Notes: generated by a model from the sequence alone, not told the origin. Positions 33,025 through 42,152 are shown, counted from the stretch's first letter. The stretch: 64,000 nt of DNA from Leucobacter weissii (GCF_017565745.1 NZ_JAGDYM010000011.1:62001-126000), one strand, 5' to 3'. A program made the numbers and translations.

Positions 33025-34617
33025 ATGACTGAGCATCACGGAGACGCGCCGACCCTCGTGGTCGAAGACGTCTCGAAGAGCTTCGGCTCGACACGAGCGG
33101 TGCGGAGCGCCTCGTTCCACGTCGCGCGCGGCGAACTCATCGGCATCGCCGGCCACAACGGCGCGGGCAAGAGCACCGTGCTCAAGGTGGTCAACGGCTC
33201 CGTTCCCGGCGATGTCGGCAGCGTGACGATCAGCGGTGTGCGGCGCTCGGCCACCGAGGCGGTGGCGCACCCCGAGCATCTCGGGGTGCGCACCGTCTAC
33301 CAGGAACTCGCGCTCGCGCCGAGTCTCCGCGTCGACGAGACGGCTGCGGTCTTCGACCCCTCCGCGCGCGGCCGGCGGTGGCGGAGCGACGCCTGGAAGA
33401 GCCTGAAGGCCGTGCTGGACGAGATGTTCCCCGCGCACGGCATCCGACCCGGTCACGTGATCTCGGATCTCTCCTTCGCCAGACGGCAGATGATCGAGTG
33501 CGCGATGACGATGGTCGACGCGGGGCGGCCCGCGAGTCTCGTGATCCTCGACGAGCCGACCTCGTCGCTCGACGGCACGGCGACCGAGAGCTTCTACGCC
33601 TATCTCAAGCGCCGCGCCGCGGGGGGCCTCTCCGCGATCGTGACGACGCACCGCCTGAACGAGATGATCGAGAACCTCGACCGCATCTACGTGATGCGCG
33701 ACGGCCGCGTGCTGGGCGAGCACGTCGCGGCGACTTCGAGCAAGGAGTCGCTCGTCGCGGCCATGGGGCTCGCCGAGCACGAGGAGGCCCATCGGGCGCC
33801 GGAGGCGGGGGAGGGGCCCTCGCTCACCCGCGCCGTCGCCGTCGCGAACGCCGAGGCCTCCGACAGCGGATCGGTGGTCGAGCTGGTGCAGCAGGGCGAG
33901 GACGGCGCCGAGGAGCGCTTCGAGATCAGACCCGGTGAGATCATCGGCTTCGCGGGCCTCGAGGGGCACGGTCAACTGGAGGCGCTCGAGGCCGTCCACC
34001 GCGCGGCCGCGCGCCGGCCGGGCAAGCGGGGCCGCGACCGGCGGACCGAGCACCTCGGAGTCTCCGTCGTCGGCGACGCCGCCTACGTCAGCGGCGACCG
34101 GGGCGTGCGCGGCATCTTCCCCATCTGGGACGTCGCCAAGAATCTCAGCTTCTCCAGCCTGAAGCGGCCCGTCACGCGAGGCGGCCTGATCTCCAAGGCC
34201 AGGGAGCGCGAGCTCATCGACGAGTGGTACCGCAGGCTGGGCATCAAAGGAGCGCCCTCCGACCTCATCACGAGCCTCTCCGGCGGCACCCAGCAGAAGG
34301 CGCTGATGGCGCGCGCCATGGCGGTCCACTCCAGCCTGCTGCTGCTCGAGGATCCGACCCGCGGCGTCGACCAGGCCACCAAGGGCGACTTCTACGGGAT
34401 CCTCCGCGAGCAGGCGGACAAGGGGCAGACCATCGTCTGGTACTCGACCGAGAACGAGGAGCTCCGCAACTGCGACCGGGTCCTCGTCTTCCAGGTCGGG
34501 CGGGTGGTCGGCACGCTCACCGGCGAAGAGGCCACCGAGGACGCCGTCATCGCGCTCTCGTTCGGCCAGCGCACCCGCACGGCCCAGACCCAGGACTCTT
34601 CGAAGGAGGAGATATGA
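33025..34617 (+). CDS. Sugar-type ABC transporter ATP-binding protein (two NBDs)
   Basis: 530-residue duplicated ATPase of the RbsA/MglA class. NBD1 has Walker A GHNGAGKST (43-51), Walker B LVILDEPTSSLD and the H-loop TTHRLNE, but its signature reads LSFARRQ, not LSGGQ. NBD2 has an intact signature (SLSGGTQQK). Its Walker A position is GLEGHGQLE without the P-loop Lys, and its Walker B is LLLLEDPTRG with Asp and Glu exchanged. Degeneracy of NBD2 is usual in this class, but the ED swap is striking. The stop overlaps the next start by 4 nt. Confidence 0.92.
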   Translation: MTEHHGDAPTLVVEDVSKSFGSTRAVRSASFHVARGELIGIAGHNGAGKSTVLKVVNGSVPGDVGSVTISGVRRSATEAVAHPEHLGVRTVYQELALAPSLRVDETAAVFDPSARGRRWRSDAWKSLKAVLDEMFPAHGIRPGHVISDLSFARRQMIECAMTMVDAGRPASLVILDEPTSSLDGTATESFYAYLKRRAAGGLSAIVTTHRLNEMIENLDRIYVMRDGRVLGEHVAATSSKESLVAAMGLAEHEEAHRAPEAGEGPSLTRAVAVANAEASDSGSVVELVQQGEDGAEERFEIRPGEIIGFAGLEGHGQLEALEAVHRAAARRPGKRGRDRRTEHLGVSVVGDAAYVSGDRGVRGIFPIWDVAKNLSFSSLKRPVTRGGLISKARERELIDEWYRRLGIKGAPSDLITSLSGGTQQKALMARAMAVHSSLLLLEDPTRGVDQATKGDFYGILREQADKGQTIVWYSTENEELRNCDRVLVFQVGRVVGTLTGEEATEDAVIALSFGQRTRTAQTQDSSKEEI

Positions 34618-35603
34618 CCTCGTTCCCCGACGACACCGTCGCGCGCCGGAGCGGCGGGATCGCACTGCTCCAGCAGACGCGTGCGGCCTGGTTCCTCCCG
34701 GCCGTCGCCGCGATCATCGTGTTCGCGCTCCTCGTCGCGCTGCGTCCCGCGGTCGCGTCGTTCACGGGTCTCTCGCTCGTGCTGACCCCCCTGCTGCCCC
34801 TCGTCTTCGCGGTGCTCGCGCAGATGTTCATCATCGCGGGCGGCGACATCGACCTCGGCATCGGGTCCTACATCGGCCTGGTCAACGTGGTGTTCGCCGT
34901 CGTGCTGCCGGCCAATCCCGTGCTCGGCATCGTCCTGCTGCCCGTCCTCGTACTCGCATACGCGGGGATGGGGGCGCTGATCCACCTGCGCCGGCTCCCG
35001 TCGATCGTGGTCACGCTGGGCATGTCGTTCGTCTGGCTCGGCATCGGCATCGTCCTGCTGCCCACGCCGGGCGGGCAGGTCCCGGCGTGGATCGTCTCGA
35101 TGGTCCGCTTCAACCCCGGCGTCATCCCGATGGCCATCGTCGTCATGGCGGTCACGACTGTTGTCGTCGCCTGGTTCCTCGAGCGCAGCAAGTACGGCGC
35201 CGTGCTGCGCGGTGCCGGGTCGAACCCGGAGGGCATCCGGCGGGCCGGGTGGTCGGTGCTCCGCGCCAAGCTCGGCCTGTATGCGCTCGCGGGCCTGTTC
35301 GGAGTGCTCTCCGGCCTCTTCCTGAGCGGCCAGGCCGGCGGCGGCGACGCGAACATCGCGCAGAGCTACGTGCTGCTCAGCATCGCCGGCGTCATCGTCG
35401 GCGGAGGCAGCTTCGCCGGCGGCAAGGTCTCCGTCGTCGGAGCGGTCGCCGGCGCACTGGTCATCGGCCTGATCGGCTCGCTGCTGCAGTTCCTCGGAGT
35501 CCCCTCGAGCTTCCAGGCCGCGGCCCAGGGCCTCGTCCTCGTGCTCGTGCTGGTGCTGCGAGCCATGTCTAGTTGGATCCGCAGGGATCGAGGTGCATTG
35601 TGA
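34614..35603 (+). CDS. Sugar-type ABC transporter permease 1
   Basis: 329-residue BPD_transp_2-type permease with about eight to ten hydrophobic segments. The GGDIDLGIGSYIGL motif near residue 80 and the GSNPEGIRRAGW segment near 203 are the family's conserved regions. The ATG overlaps the ATPase stop (ATGA), with AAGGAGGAG upstream. It pairs with the permease at 35600 to form a heterodimeric channel. Confidence 0.93.
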   Translation: MTSFPDDTVARRSGGIALLQQTRAAWFLPAVAAIIVFALLVALRPAVASFTGLSLVLTPLLPLVFAVLAQMFIIAGGDIDLGIGSYIGLVNVVFAVVLPANPVLGIVLLPVLVLAYAGMGALIHLRRLPSIVVTLGMSFVWLGIGIVLLPTPGGQVPAWIVSMVRFNPGVIPMAIVVMAVTTVVVAWFLERSKYGAVLRGAGSNPEGIRRAGWSVLRAKLGLYALAGLFGVLSGLFLSGQAGGGDANIAQSYVLLSIAGVIVGGGSFAGGKVSVVGAVAGALVIGLIGSLLQFLGVPSSFQAAAQGLVLVLVLVLRAMSSWIRRDRGAL

Positions 35604-36652
35604 GCGAGAGCATTCGTCGGCCCGGCGCCGGGCAGTGGATCGCGGGAGTCTTCCAGCGACCGTCCACGCCCGCCTTCGTCGGCCTCCTGCTGATCTGGCT
35701 GGCGATCGGCGTGATCGCCGGCCGGGGCCTCTGGGACACCCTCAACGCCGGGGTGATCATCGCCACCTTCCTGGTGATCGCCGGAATCGGTCAGCTCTTC
35801 GTCATCACCGTCGGCAACGGGGGCATCGACCTCTCCGTGTCGTACATCATGACGCTGAGCGCCTATCTCGGCTGCACGATCATGGCCGGCCGCGACGAGA
35901 ACATCGTGCCCGGGATCATCGTCGGGGTGCTCGTCGGCGCGGTCGCCGGAACGGTCTCCGCGGTGCTCATCGAGGTCGTGGGGATGCCGCCGCTGGTCGG
36001 CACGCTCGCCGTCGGCTTCGCCATCCAGACGATCGCCCAGATCTACTCGGGCGCGGTGGTCGGCGTGGCGAGCCCCGGTCTCGCGCACTTCACCACCGCG
36101 CAGATCGGCCCCGTGCCCGTCCTCGGGATCGTCGGCATCGTCATCGTCATCGTCTTCAGCATCATCCTCAAGCGCACCTCCTACGGCCGGAAGGTGGAGG
36201 CCGTCGGACAGAAGCCCGTCGCAGCCGGGCTCTCCGGCGCGCGCCCCGCGCTCGTCCGCGGCTCGGCCTTCGTGATCTCCGGCGCGACCGCCGGCCTCGC
36301 CGGGGTGCTGCTCGCCGCCTACAGCGGCGGCCCGTCGCTCGGTCTCGGCGCGCCCTACCAGCTCGCGACCATCGCGGTCGTGGTGCTCGGCGGGTCGCTG
36401 ATCGCCGGGGGCCGCGGCGTGCTGCCCGGCCTCTGGGCGGCCGCGGTGCTGCTGACGCTGCTGACGACGCTCGGCAACATCACGCGGCTCTCGCCCGGAT
36501 ACCAGTACATGATCCAGGGCGCCCTGATCGTGCTCGTCCTCGCGATCGCGCGCGAACCGGGGAGCCGTCGCCGCACGCGCCTGCGCGACGGCGCGGAGCA
36601 GGAGAGTGCCCCCGAGGCCGCACTCGTCCCAGAACAGCAGAAGGAGGACTGA
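35600..36652 (+). CDS. Sugar-type ABC transporter permease 2
   Basis: 350-residue second BPD_transp_2 permease. It has about nine hydrophobic segments, the motif VGNGGIDLSVSYIMTLSAY near residue 75 and VGQKPVAAGLSGA near 205. The GTG start overlaps the preceding stop by 4 nt (GTGA). The C-terminus ends in a charged Arg/Glu-rich tail. Two non-identical permeases with a double ATPase resemble the AI-2/ribose-type arrangement. Confidence 0.93.
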   Translation: MSESIRRPGAGQWIAGVFQRPSTPAFVGLLLIWLAIGVIAGRGLWDTLNAGVIIATFLVIAGIGQLFVITVGNGGIDLSVSYIMTLSAYLGCTIMAGRDENIVPGIIVGVLVGAVAGTVSAVLIEVVGMPPLVGTLAVGFAIQTIAQIYSGAVVGVASPGLAHFTTAQIGPVPVLGIVGIVIVIVFSIILKRTSYGRKVEAVGQKPVAAGLSGARPALVRGSAFVISGATAGLAGVLLAAYSGGPSLGLGAPYQLATIAVVVLGGSLIAGGRGVLPGLWAAAVLLTLLTTLGNITRLSPGYQYMIQGALIVLVLAIAREPGSRRRTRLRDGAEQESAPEAALVPEQQKED

Positions 36653-36657
36653 TTCCC

Positions 36658-37074
36658 ATGGCAGACATCGAATACGCCGAGGCCCAGCCGCTCGTCGAGG
36701 CCGCACTGGCCCGAGCGGAGGAGCTGAAGATCCCGGTCAGCGTCGCGGTCGTCGACCGCACGCGCGAGCAGGTGGCCTTCGCGCGCCAGCCCGGTGCGCC
36801 GATCTTCACCGCGAAGGTGGCCACCGCCAAGGCCTTCACCGCGGCGTCCCTCTCGGCGCCGACCCATGTGACCCAGCAGTTCACGCACTCCGGCGGGCCC
36901 TTCTACGGTCTCGAGGCGCTGGGATCCGGCGTCGTCTCGACCATCCCGGGCGGCATCCCGCTGCTCCGCGACGGCCGCGTCATCGGCGCGGTCGGCGTCT
37001 CGGGCGGTTCGGCCGACGAGGATCTGGACATCGCCGAGGCCGCGGCCGCCCGCTTCGAGGAGGCCGCCCGATGA
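36658..37074 (+). CDS. GlcG/HbpS family protein (DUF336)
   Basis: 138-residue alpha/beta protein of the GlcG/HbpS family. The conserved pattern VSVAVVDRTREQVAF near residue 25, the TAKVATAKAFTAASL helix near 48 and the C-terminal RVIGAVGVSGGSADEDLDIAEAA block are all present. Members occur in glycolate, propanediol and aromatic catabolic operons; some bind haem or cobalamin-like ligands, most are uncharacterised. AAGGAGG lies 10 nt upstream. The stop overlaps the SDR start by 4 nt. Confidence 0.88.
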   Translation: MADIEYAEAQPLVEAALARAEELKIPVSVAVVDRTREQVAFARQPGAPIFTAKVATAKAFTAASLSAPTHVTQQFTHSGGPFYGLEALGSGVVSTIPGGIPLLRDGRVIGAVGVSGGSADEDLDIAEAAAARFEEAAR

Positions 37075-37838
37075 GCGGCGGGCGTTTCGCGGGCAAGCGG
37101 GTGCTGCTGACCGGCTGCGTCGCCAACATCGGCCTCGCGACCGCCGAGCTGTTCGCCCGCGAGGGCGCCGCGCTCTTCCTGGTGGACATCGACCCCAGGG
37201 TCGCCGGGACCGCCGAGCGGGCGCGGAGCCTGGGCGCCCCGGTCGTCGGCTTCGCCGTCGCGGACGTGGGCGATCCGCAGTCGGTCGAGCGCGCGGTCGC
37301 GGACGCCGTCGCGGAGCTGGGCGGGCTCGACGTGATCCTGAACAACGCCGGCATCCAGCGCAGCGGCGTCGTCGAGGAGTTCTCGATCGAAGACTGGAAC
37401 GCGACCATGCGGATCAACGCCGGCTCCTGCTTCCTCTTCGCGAAGTACGGCGTCCCGCATCTCAAGGCGGCGGGCGGCGGCGCGATCGTGAACACCGCCT
37501 CGATCGCCGGCACCCACGGCGGACCCCCGAGCCTGTCGGGCTACTCGGCGTCGAAGGGGGCGATCGTGGCGTTCACCAAGGTGCTCGCGAAGGAGGTCGG
37601 CCCGGCCGGCATCCGCGCGAACGCGATCGCGCCGGGGTGGGTCGACACGGCGTTCAACGATCCGGTGATCGAGTTCCTGGGCGGTCAGGCCGCGGTCGCC
37701 GCCGACGTCGCCGCCAACGTCCCGCTGCGCCGTCAGGGCTCACCGGACGAGATCGCCTCGGCGATCGCATTCCTCGCGTCGGAGGACTCGTCGTATCTGA
37801 CGGGCCAGGCGCTCATCGTCAACGGAGGGGCCGGCTGA
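37071..37838 (+). CDS. Short-chain dehydrogenase/reductase
   Basis: 255-residue classical SDR. Cofactor motif TGCVANIG (14-21) has Asn where most SDRs have Gly (TGxxxGIG). Asp39 in LVDIDP favours NAD over NADP. NNAG is at 91-94 and the catalytic set is Ser144, Tyr158 and Lys162 (YSASK). It would oxidise a secondary alcohol of the pathway substrate or reduce a ketone. Coupled by ATGA to the DUF336 gene, followed 2 nt later by the aldehyde dehydrogenase. Confidence 0.92.
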   Translation: MSGGRFAGKRVLLTGCVANIGLATAELFAREGAALFLVDIDPRVAGTAERARSLGAPVVGFAVADVGDPQSVERAVADAVAELGGLDVILNNAGIQRSGVVEEFSIEDWNATMRINAGSCFLFAKYGVPHLKAAGGGAIVNTASIAGTHGGPPSLSGYSASKGAIVAFTKVLAKEVGPAGIRANAIAPGWVDTAFNDPVIEFLGGQAAVAADVAANVPLRRQGSPDEIASAIAFLASEDSSYLTGQALIVNGGAG

Positions 37839-37840
37839 AC

Positions 37841-39265
37841 ATGACGGATCTGCAGAAACTCGACCACTGGATCGACGGCGCGTCGGTCGCGCCGTCCTCG
37901 GGCGGCTACCGTCCGGGCACCAATCCCTCCGATGGCACGCCGACCGTCGACATCGCCACGGGCGACGCCGACGACGTGCGGGCCGCCGCCGAGGCCGCCG
38001 CCCGCGCCTACCCCGGCTGGCGCCGCTTCGGATCGGCCGAGCGCGGCCGCATCCTGCTGCGCGTCGCCCAGCTGCTGCGCGATCGCGCCGACGAGATCGC
38101 CGACATCGAGATCGTCGACACCGGGAAGCCCCGCTTCACGGCGCTCGCCGAGATCGAGAACTCGGCCGCCTACTTCGAGTTCTACGCCACCCTCGTGAAC
38201 CTCCCGGTGGGCGACGTCATCGACGTGCAGCCGGATCAGCACGTCTTCACGCGGCGCGAGCCCTTCGGCGTGGTCGGCATCATCACGCCCTGGAACCTGC
38301 CGCTGAACCAGGGAGCCCGAGCCATCGCGCCCGCCCTCGTGGCGGGCAACACCATCGTGGTGAAGCCGGCCGAGACCTCGTCCCAGTCGACCGTCCTGCT
38401 CGCCCGTCTCTGCAGCGAGGCCGGCCTGCCCGACGGCGTGCTCAACATCGTGCTCGGCTCCGGCTCCGTCGTCGGCACCGCGATCGTCGAGCACCCGAGC
38501 GTGCGCAAGGTCGCCTTCACCGGATCGGTGGGGGTCGGGCGCCAGATCGGTCGGATCGCGGCGGAGCGGATCATCCCGCTCACGCTCGAGCTGGGCGGCA
38601 AGTCGGCGAACATCGTGTTCGCCGACGCCGACCTCGAGTTCGCGGCGAGCGAGGCCGTGCGCGCGTTCACGAACAATGCGGGCCAGGTCTGCTCGGCGGG
38701 CACCCGCCTGCTCGTGCAGCGCGAGATCTACGACGAGTTCGTGGCCCGCGTGGCCGCGGCCACCGCGCGGCTGCGGCCGGGCGTCGACGTCGGCCCGATG
38801 ATCACGCGGAACCAGTACGAGCAGGTGCAGGAGTACTTCTCCGTCGCCGAGGCGGAGGGCGCGGTCGCGCACGTCGGCGGCGCCGTCGCCGACGATCCGA
38901 GCCTCGACGGGGGCTTCTTCGTGAAACCGACCGTCTACGCGGGCACGAACGACATGCGCATCGCGCAGGAGGAGATCTTCGGCCCGGTCCTGGTCGCGAT
39001 CCCGTTCGACGACGAGGCGGAGGCCGTCCGGCTGGCGAACGACTCGGATTTCGGGCTGATCTCCGGCGTCTTCACGCGGGACATCGGGCGCGCGCTGCGC
39101 ATGGCCGATCGGATCGAGGCCGGTCAGGTCTTCGTGAACAGCTGGTCGACCGGTGCCGTGCAGATGTCGTTCGGCGGCCACAAGGACAGCGGGTACGGTC
39201 GCGAGAAAGGCATCGAGGCGATCAACCACTACAGTCATCTCAAGTCGGTGGCGGTGGTCTACTGA
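37841..39265 (+). CDS. NAD(P)-dependent aldehyde dehydrogenase
   Basis: 474-residue ALDH. PWNLPLNQ near residue 150, FTGSVGVGRQIG near 227 (cofactor), LELGGKSANIVF near 250 (general-base Glu) and catalytic Cys284 in NNAGQVCSAGTR are all intact. Betaine/4-aminobutyraldehyde-like subgroup features are visible, but the aldehyde cannot be named. In context it should oxidise the aldehyde made by the zinc alcohol dehydrogenase encoded first in the operon. Its stop and the next ATG share one base. Confidence 0.94.
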   Translation: MTDLQKLDHWIDGASVAPSSGGYRPGTNPSDGTPTVDIATGDADDVRAAAEAAARAYPGWRRFGSAERGRILLRVAQLLRDRADEIADIEIVDTGKPRFTALAEIENSAAYFEFYATLVNLPVGDVIDVQPDQHVFTRREPFGVVGIITPWNLPLNQGARAIAPALVAGNTIVVKPAETSSQSTVLLARLCSEAGLPDGVLNIVLGSGSVVGTAIVEHPSVRKVAFTGSVGVGRQIGRIAAERIIPLTLELGGKSANIVFADADLEFAASEAVRAFTNNAGQVCSAGTRLLVQREIYDEFVARVAAATARLRPGVDVGPMITRNQYEQVQEYFSVAEAEGAVAHVGGAVADDPSLDGGFFVKPTVYAGTNDMRIAQEEIFGPVLVAIPFDDEAEAVRLANDSDFGLISGVFTRDIGRALRMADRIEAGQVFVNSWSTGAVQMSFGGHKDSGYGREKGIEAINHYSHLKSVAVVY

Positions 39266-40173
39266 TGGCGAGGATCCAGTTCATCGGGCTGGGCACCATG
39301 GGGTCTCCGATGGTGACGCGGCTGACCGAGGCGGGGCACGCCGTCTGGGTGACCGACGCCAACCCCGACGCGGTCGCCAGGATCGTCGCGGCCACCGGGG
39401 CGCGCGCCTGGAGCGAGCCCGCGCCGCCCGACGGGATCGACGTGCTGCTGCTGATGCTGCCGAACAGCGGTGTCGTCGAAGCCGTGCTCGGCTCCGCGGA
39501 GGAGCCCGGCGCCCTCGCCTCCGCGATCGACCCGTCGACCGTCGTGCTCGACATGAGCTCCTCGCATCCCGACTCCACGACCGCGCTCGCCGCGATGCTG
39601 GCCGGACGCGGCGTGGCGCTGGTCGACGCACCCGTGTCCGGCGGCCCGGTCAGGGCGGCGAGCGGCGAGCTCGCGATCATGGTCGGCGGAGCCGGCGACG
39701 ACGCGACGTGGGAGCGGGTGCGCTCAGTGCTCGAGGCGCTCGGGACGAGCATCACGCGGACCGGCCCGGCCGGTTCCGCCCACGCGCTGAAGGCGCTCAA
39801 CAACCTGCTCTCCGTGATCGGCATCGTGGGCGCCGTCGAGGTGCTTCAGGTGGGCCGGAAGTTCGGACTCGAGCCGGGGGTCATGCTCGACGTGATCAAC
39901 CAGTCCACGGGCCGGAACCACGCGACGCAGGTGAAGCTGGCCCCCCAGGTGCTCGATCGCGGCTGGAACGTCGGCTTCTCGCTCGAGCTGACGGTCAAGG
40001 ACGTCCTCACCGCGCTCGGCCTCGCCGAGAGCCAGGGCGTGCGCGTACCCGTCTCCGAGGCCGCGGTGCAGGTGGCCCGCGATGCGCTCGCGTCGCTGAG
40101 CGGATCTCCGGCCGACCAATCGCAGATCGCCCAATACCTAGAAACACTCAACGGCGTCTCCCTGGCGCGCTGA
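39265..40173 (+). CDS. NAD(P)-dependent beta-hydroxyacid dehydrogenase (HIBADH-type) 2
   Basis: 302-residue enzyme of the same family as the gene at 28574. FIGLGTMGSPM (6-16), DAPVSGG (121-127) and catalytic Lys176 in HALKALNN are conserved. The two proteins differ in much of the rest of the sequence, so they are ancient paralogues and not a recent duplication. Presumably one acts on the hydroxyacid and one on a downstream semialdehyde. The start overlaps the ALDH stop by 1 nt (TGATG). Confidence 0.92.
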   Translation: MARIQFIGLGTMGSPMVTRLTEAGHAVWVTDANPDAVARIVAATGARAWSEPAPPDGIDVLLLMLPNSGVVEAVLGSAEEPGALASAIDPSTVVLDMSSSHPDSTTALAAMLAGRGVALVDAPVSGGPVRAASGELAIMVGGAGDDATWERVRSVLEALGTSITRTGPAGSAHALKALNNLLSVIGIVGAVEVLQVGRKFGLEPGVMLDVINQSTGRNHATQVKLAPQVLDRGWNVGFSLELTVKDVLTALGLAESQGVRVPVSEAAVQVARDALASLSGSPADQSQIAQYLETLNGVSLAR

Positions 40174-40192
40174 CCGGAAGGAACACACACTC

Positions 40193-40591
40193 ATGAACAA
40201 GGATCTCTTCGATCGCGGAATGAAGACCCGCCGAGAGGTGCTCGGAGACGCCTACGTCGACGCATCGCTGGCACAGGCCAGCGAGTTCTCCATGGAGATG
40301 CAGGAGCTCGTCACCCAGTACTGCTGGGGCGACGTCTGGAACCGTCCGGGTCTGGAGCGCGCGTCGCGCAGCCTCATCAACCTCTCGATGCTGAGCGCGC
40401 TGAACCGTTCGCACGAGTTGGCGACCCATGTCCGCGGCGCCGTGCGCAACGGCGTGACGCGAGACGAGATCAAGGAGGTCTTCCTCCAGACCGCGATCTA
40501 CTGCGGCGTGCCCGCGGGGATCGAGAGCTTCCGGGTCGCCAACGCCGTGTTCGCGCAGATGGACGCCGAGGCGGCCGAGCAGGAGGGGTGA
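40193..40591 (+). CDS. Carboxymuconolactone decarboxylase family protein
   Basis: 132-residue all-helical protein of the CMD/AhpD-like superfamily. It resembles the 4-carboxymuconolactone decarboxylase branch: NLSMLSALNRSHELATHVRGAVRNGVTRDEIKEV followed by AIYCGVPAGIESFR is the usual C-terminal half. No CxxC redox pair is seen, so it is not an AhpD-type peroxidase partner. It may decarboxylate or isomerise a lactone intermediate. It lies 19 nt after the dehydrogenase gene. Confidence 0.9.
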   Translation: MNKDLFDRGMKTRREVLGDAYVDASLAQASEFSMEMQELVTQYCWGDVWNRPGLERASRSLINLSMLSALNRSHELATHVRGAVRNGVTRDEIKEVFLQTAIYCGVPAGIESFRVANAVFAQMDAEAAEQEG

Positions 40592-40676
40592 TCCTCCCGG
40601 AGTCCGGCCGGCGCCCGAACGGGCCGGCCGGCAGGGACTCCGGCGGATGAACCGGACGAAGAGGTCAGGAGCAGCA

Positions 40677-41654
40677 GTGGGCAGCAGCGGAACGGTGGCC
40701 GGCCCCGCCTCGTGGGCGGACTCGGTGTCGGCGCTCGACGACGGCACGCCGGTGTTCGAGGCCGCGGACCCGAGGTTCCTCGAGTGCATCGACCCGGTCG
40801 CCCGGCTCGAGCGCCTGTACGTCGGATGCCGCTGGGCGGAAGGACCCGTCTACTTCGCGGATCAGCGCAGCCTCATCTTCAGCGACATCCCGAACCGGCG
40901 GATGCTGCGCTACGACGAGGAGTCCGGCGGGGTATCGCTGTTCCGCGCCGACAGCGGCCACGCCAACGGCAACACGCGGGACGGCCAGGGGCGGCTGATC
41001 ACCTGCGAGCAGGGCGCGCGGAGAGTCACGCGCACCGAGCCAGACGGATCGGTCACCGTGCTCGTCGACGCCTTCGAGGGGCGGCGCCTGAACTCTCCCA
41101 ACGATGTCGTGGTCCGATCGGACGGCTCGATCTGGTTCACCGACCCGGACTACGGGATCTCCACGGACTTCGTGGGACGTCGCGCCGAGCGGGAGCAGCC
41201 GGCCAGCAACGTGTTCCGGCTCGACCCGGGCGCCGGCGAGATCCGGGCCGTGGCGTCGGACTTCTGGAAGCCCAACGGCCTCGCCTTCTCTCCCGACGAG
41301 TCGCAGCTCTACGTCGTGGACTCGGGCTTCCTGCCCGATCCGCGGGGGCCCCGGCACCTCAGGGTCTTCGGGGTGGGCGCTCGAGGGGACCTGTCCGGCG
41401 GCGCGGTGCTGGCGGAGGTGGCGCCGGGCATTCCCGACGGTGTCCGCCTGGACACCGAGGGCCGACTCTGGGTGGGCGCGGGGGACGGCGTCCACTGCTA
41501 CGATCCCGACGGAACGCTGCTGGGGAAGATCCGGGTCGGCGAAGCCGTCGCGAACCTCGCCTTCGGAGGGCCGGAGCGCAATCGCCTCTATCTGACCGCG
41601 ACGACGTCGCTCTACGGAGTGTTCGTCGAGGCGCGCGGGGCCCAGCGCCCCTGA
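40677..41654 (+). CDS. SMP-30/gluconolactonase family protein
   Basis: 325-residue six-bladed beta-propeller lactonase. The metal-site hallmarks are present: RWAEGPVYF near the N-terminus (Glu), NSPNDVVVRSDGSIWFTDPDYG in the middle (Asn, Asp) and KPNGLAFSPDESQLYVVDS (Asn, Asp) later. It would hydrolyse a sugar-acid or other lactone in the island's pathway. GTG 40677 was preferred because AGGAG lies 5 nt upstream; an in-frame ATG at 40647 would add ten residues and has weaker spacing. It is the last gene of the rightward arm. Confidence 0.9.
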   Translation: MGSSGTVAGPASWADSVSALDDGTPVFEAADPRFLECIDPVARLERLYVGCRWAEGPVYFADQRSLIFSDIPNRRMLRYDEESGGVSLFRADSGHANGNTRDGQGRLITCEQGARRVTRTEPDGSVTVLVDAFEGRRLNSPNDVVVRSDGSIWFTDPDYGISTDFVGRRAEREQPASNVFRLDPGAGEIRAVASDFWKPNGLAFSPDESQLYVVDSGFLPDPRGPRHLRVFGVGARGDLSGGAVLAEVAPGIPDGVRLDTEGRLWVGAGDGVHCYDPDGTLLGKIRVGEAVANLAFGGPERNRLYLTATTSLYGVFVEARGAQRP

Positions 41655-41690
41655 GGCCCGCCTCGCGAGAGCGGCGGCGGGCGGCGGCGC

Positions 41691-42152
41691 TCAGCGCTTC
41701 TGCCAGGCGATGAGGTGGGCGCGGCTGAAGCCGCGGGCGCAGGTGCCGCACGAGGTCGGCCGGGTGGGCCGCCGAAAGCGCACGTGCTCGTGCCCGGCGG
41801 GACAGACGCCGACCCACGGTGCGAGCTCGTGGGCGATCTCGCCGTCGTGGGTGCGCCCGCCCGCATAGCCGATCTCCGCGGCGATCCGCTTCCAGTCGCG
41901 CCCGTGCCCGGCGGCGGAGCCCGCGAGCGCGTGCGCGACCTCGTGCAGCAGCACCTGATGGATCTCGTCGTCGTCGAACCGGGCCGCGAGGTGGCGGGAG
42001 ACGGTGATCCGCCGCTCGGTGTAGTTGCAGAGTCCGGCCCGGCGCCGGGCGCGGTCGAAATCGAATGACCAGGCGCCGGCGCCGAAGCGCGGATCGAGGT
42101 GGAGGCGGATGAGCGCCTCCGCCCAGATCCGCACGCGCGACAGCTCAGCCAC
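41691..42152 (-). CDS. SprT-like zinc metalloprotease-domain protein
   Basis: 153-residue protein with an HExxH motif at His70-Glu71-His74 (LLHEVAHALAG) and a third zinc ligand likely at the HGRDW stretch. A C-terminal zinc ribbon is formed by CPAGH and CGTC. The architecture is that of SprT/Spartan-type proteins, some of which act on DNA-protein crosslinks. GTG 42152 was chosen for AGAGG at 7-nt spacing. It is convergent with the SMP-30 gene and co-oriented with the gene at 42203. Confidence 0.88.
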   Translation of the reverse strand: MAELSRVRIWAEALIRLHLDPRFGAGAWSFDFDRARRRAGLCNYTERRITVSRHLAARFDDDEIHQVLLHEVAHALAGSAAGHGRDWKRIAAEIGYAGGRTHDGEIAHELAPWVGVCPAGHEHVRFRRPTRPTSCGTCARGFSRAHLIAWQKR

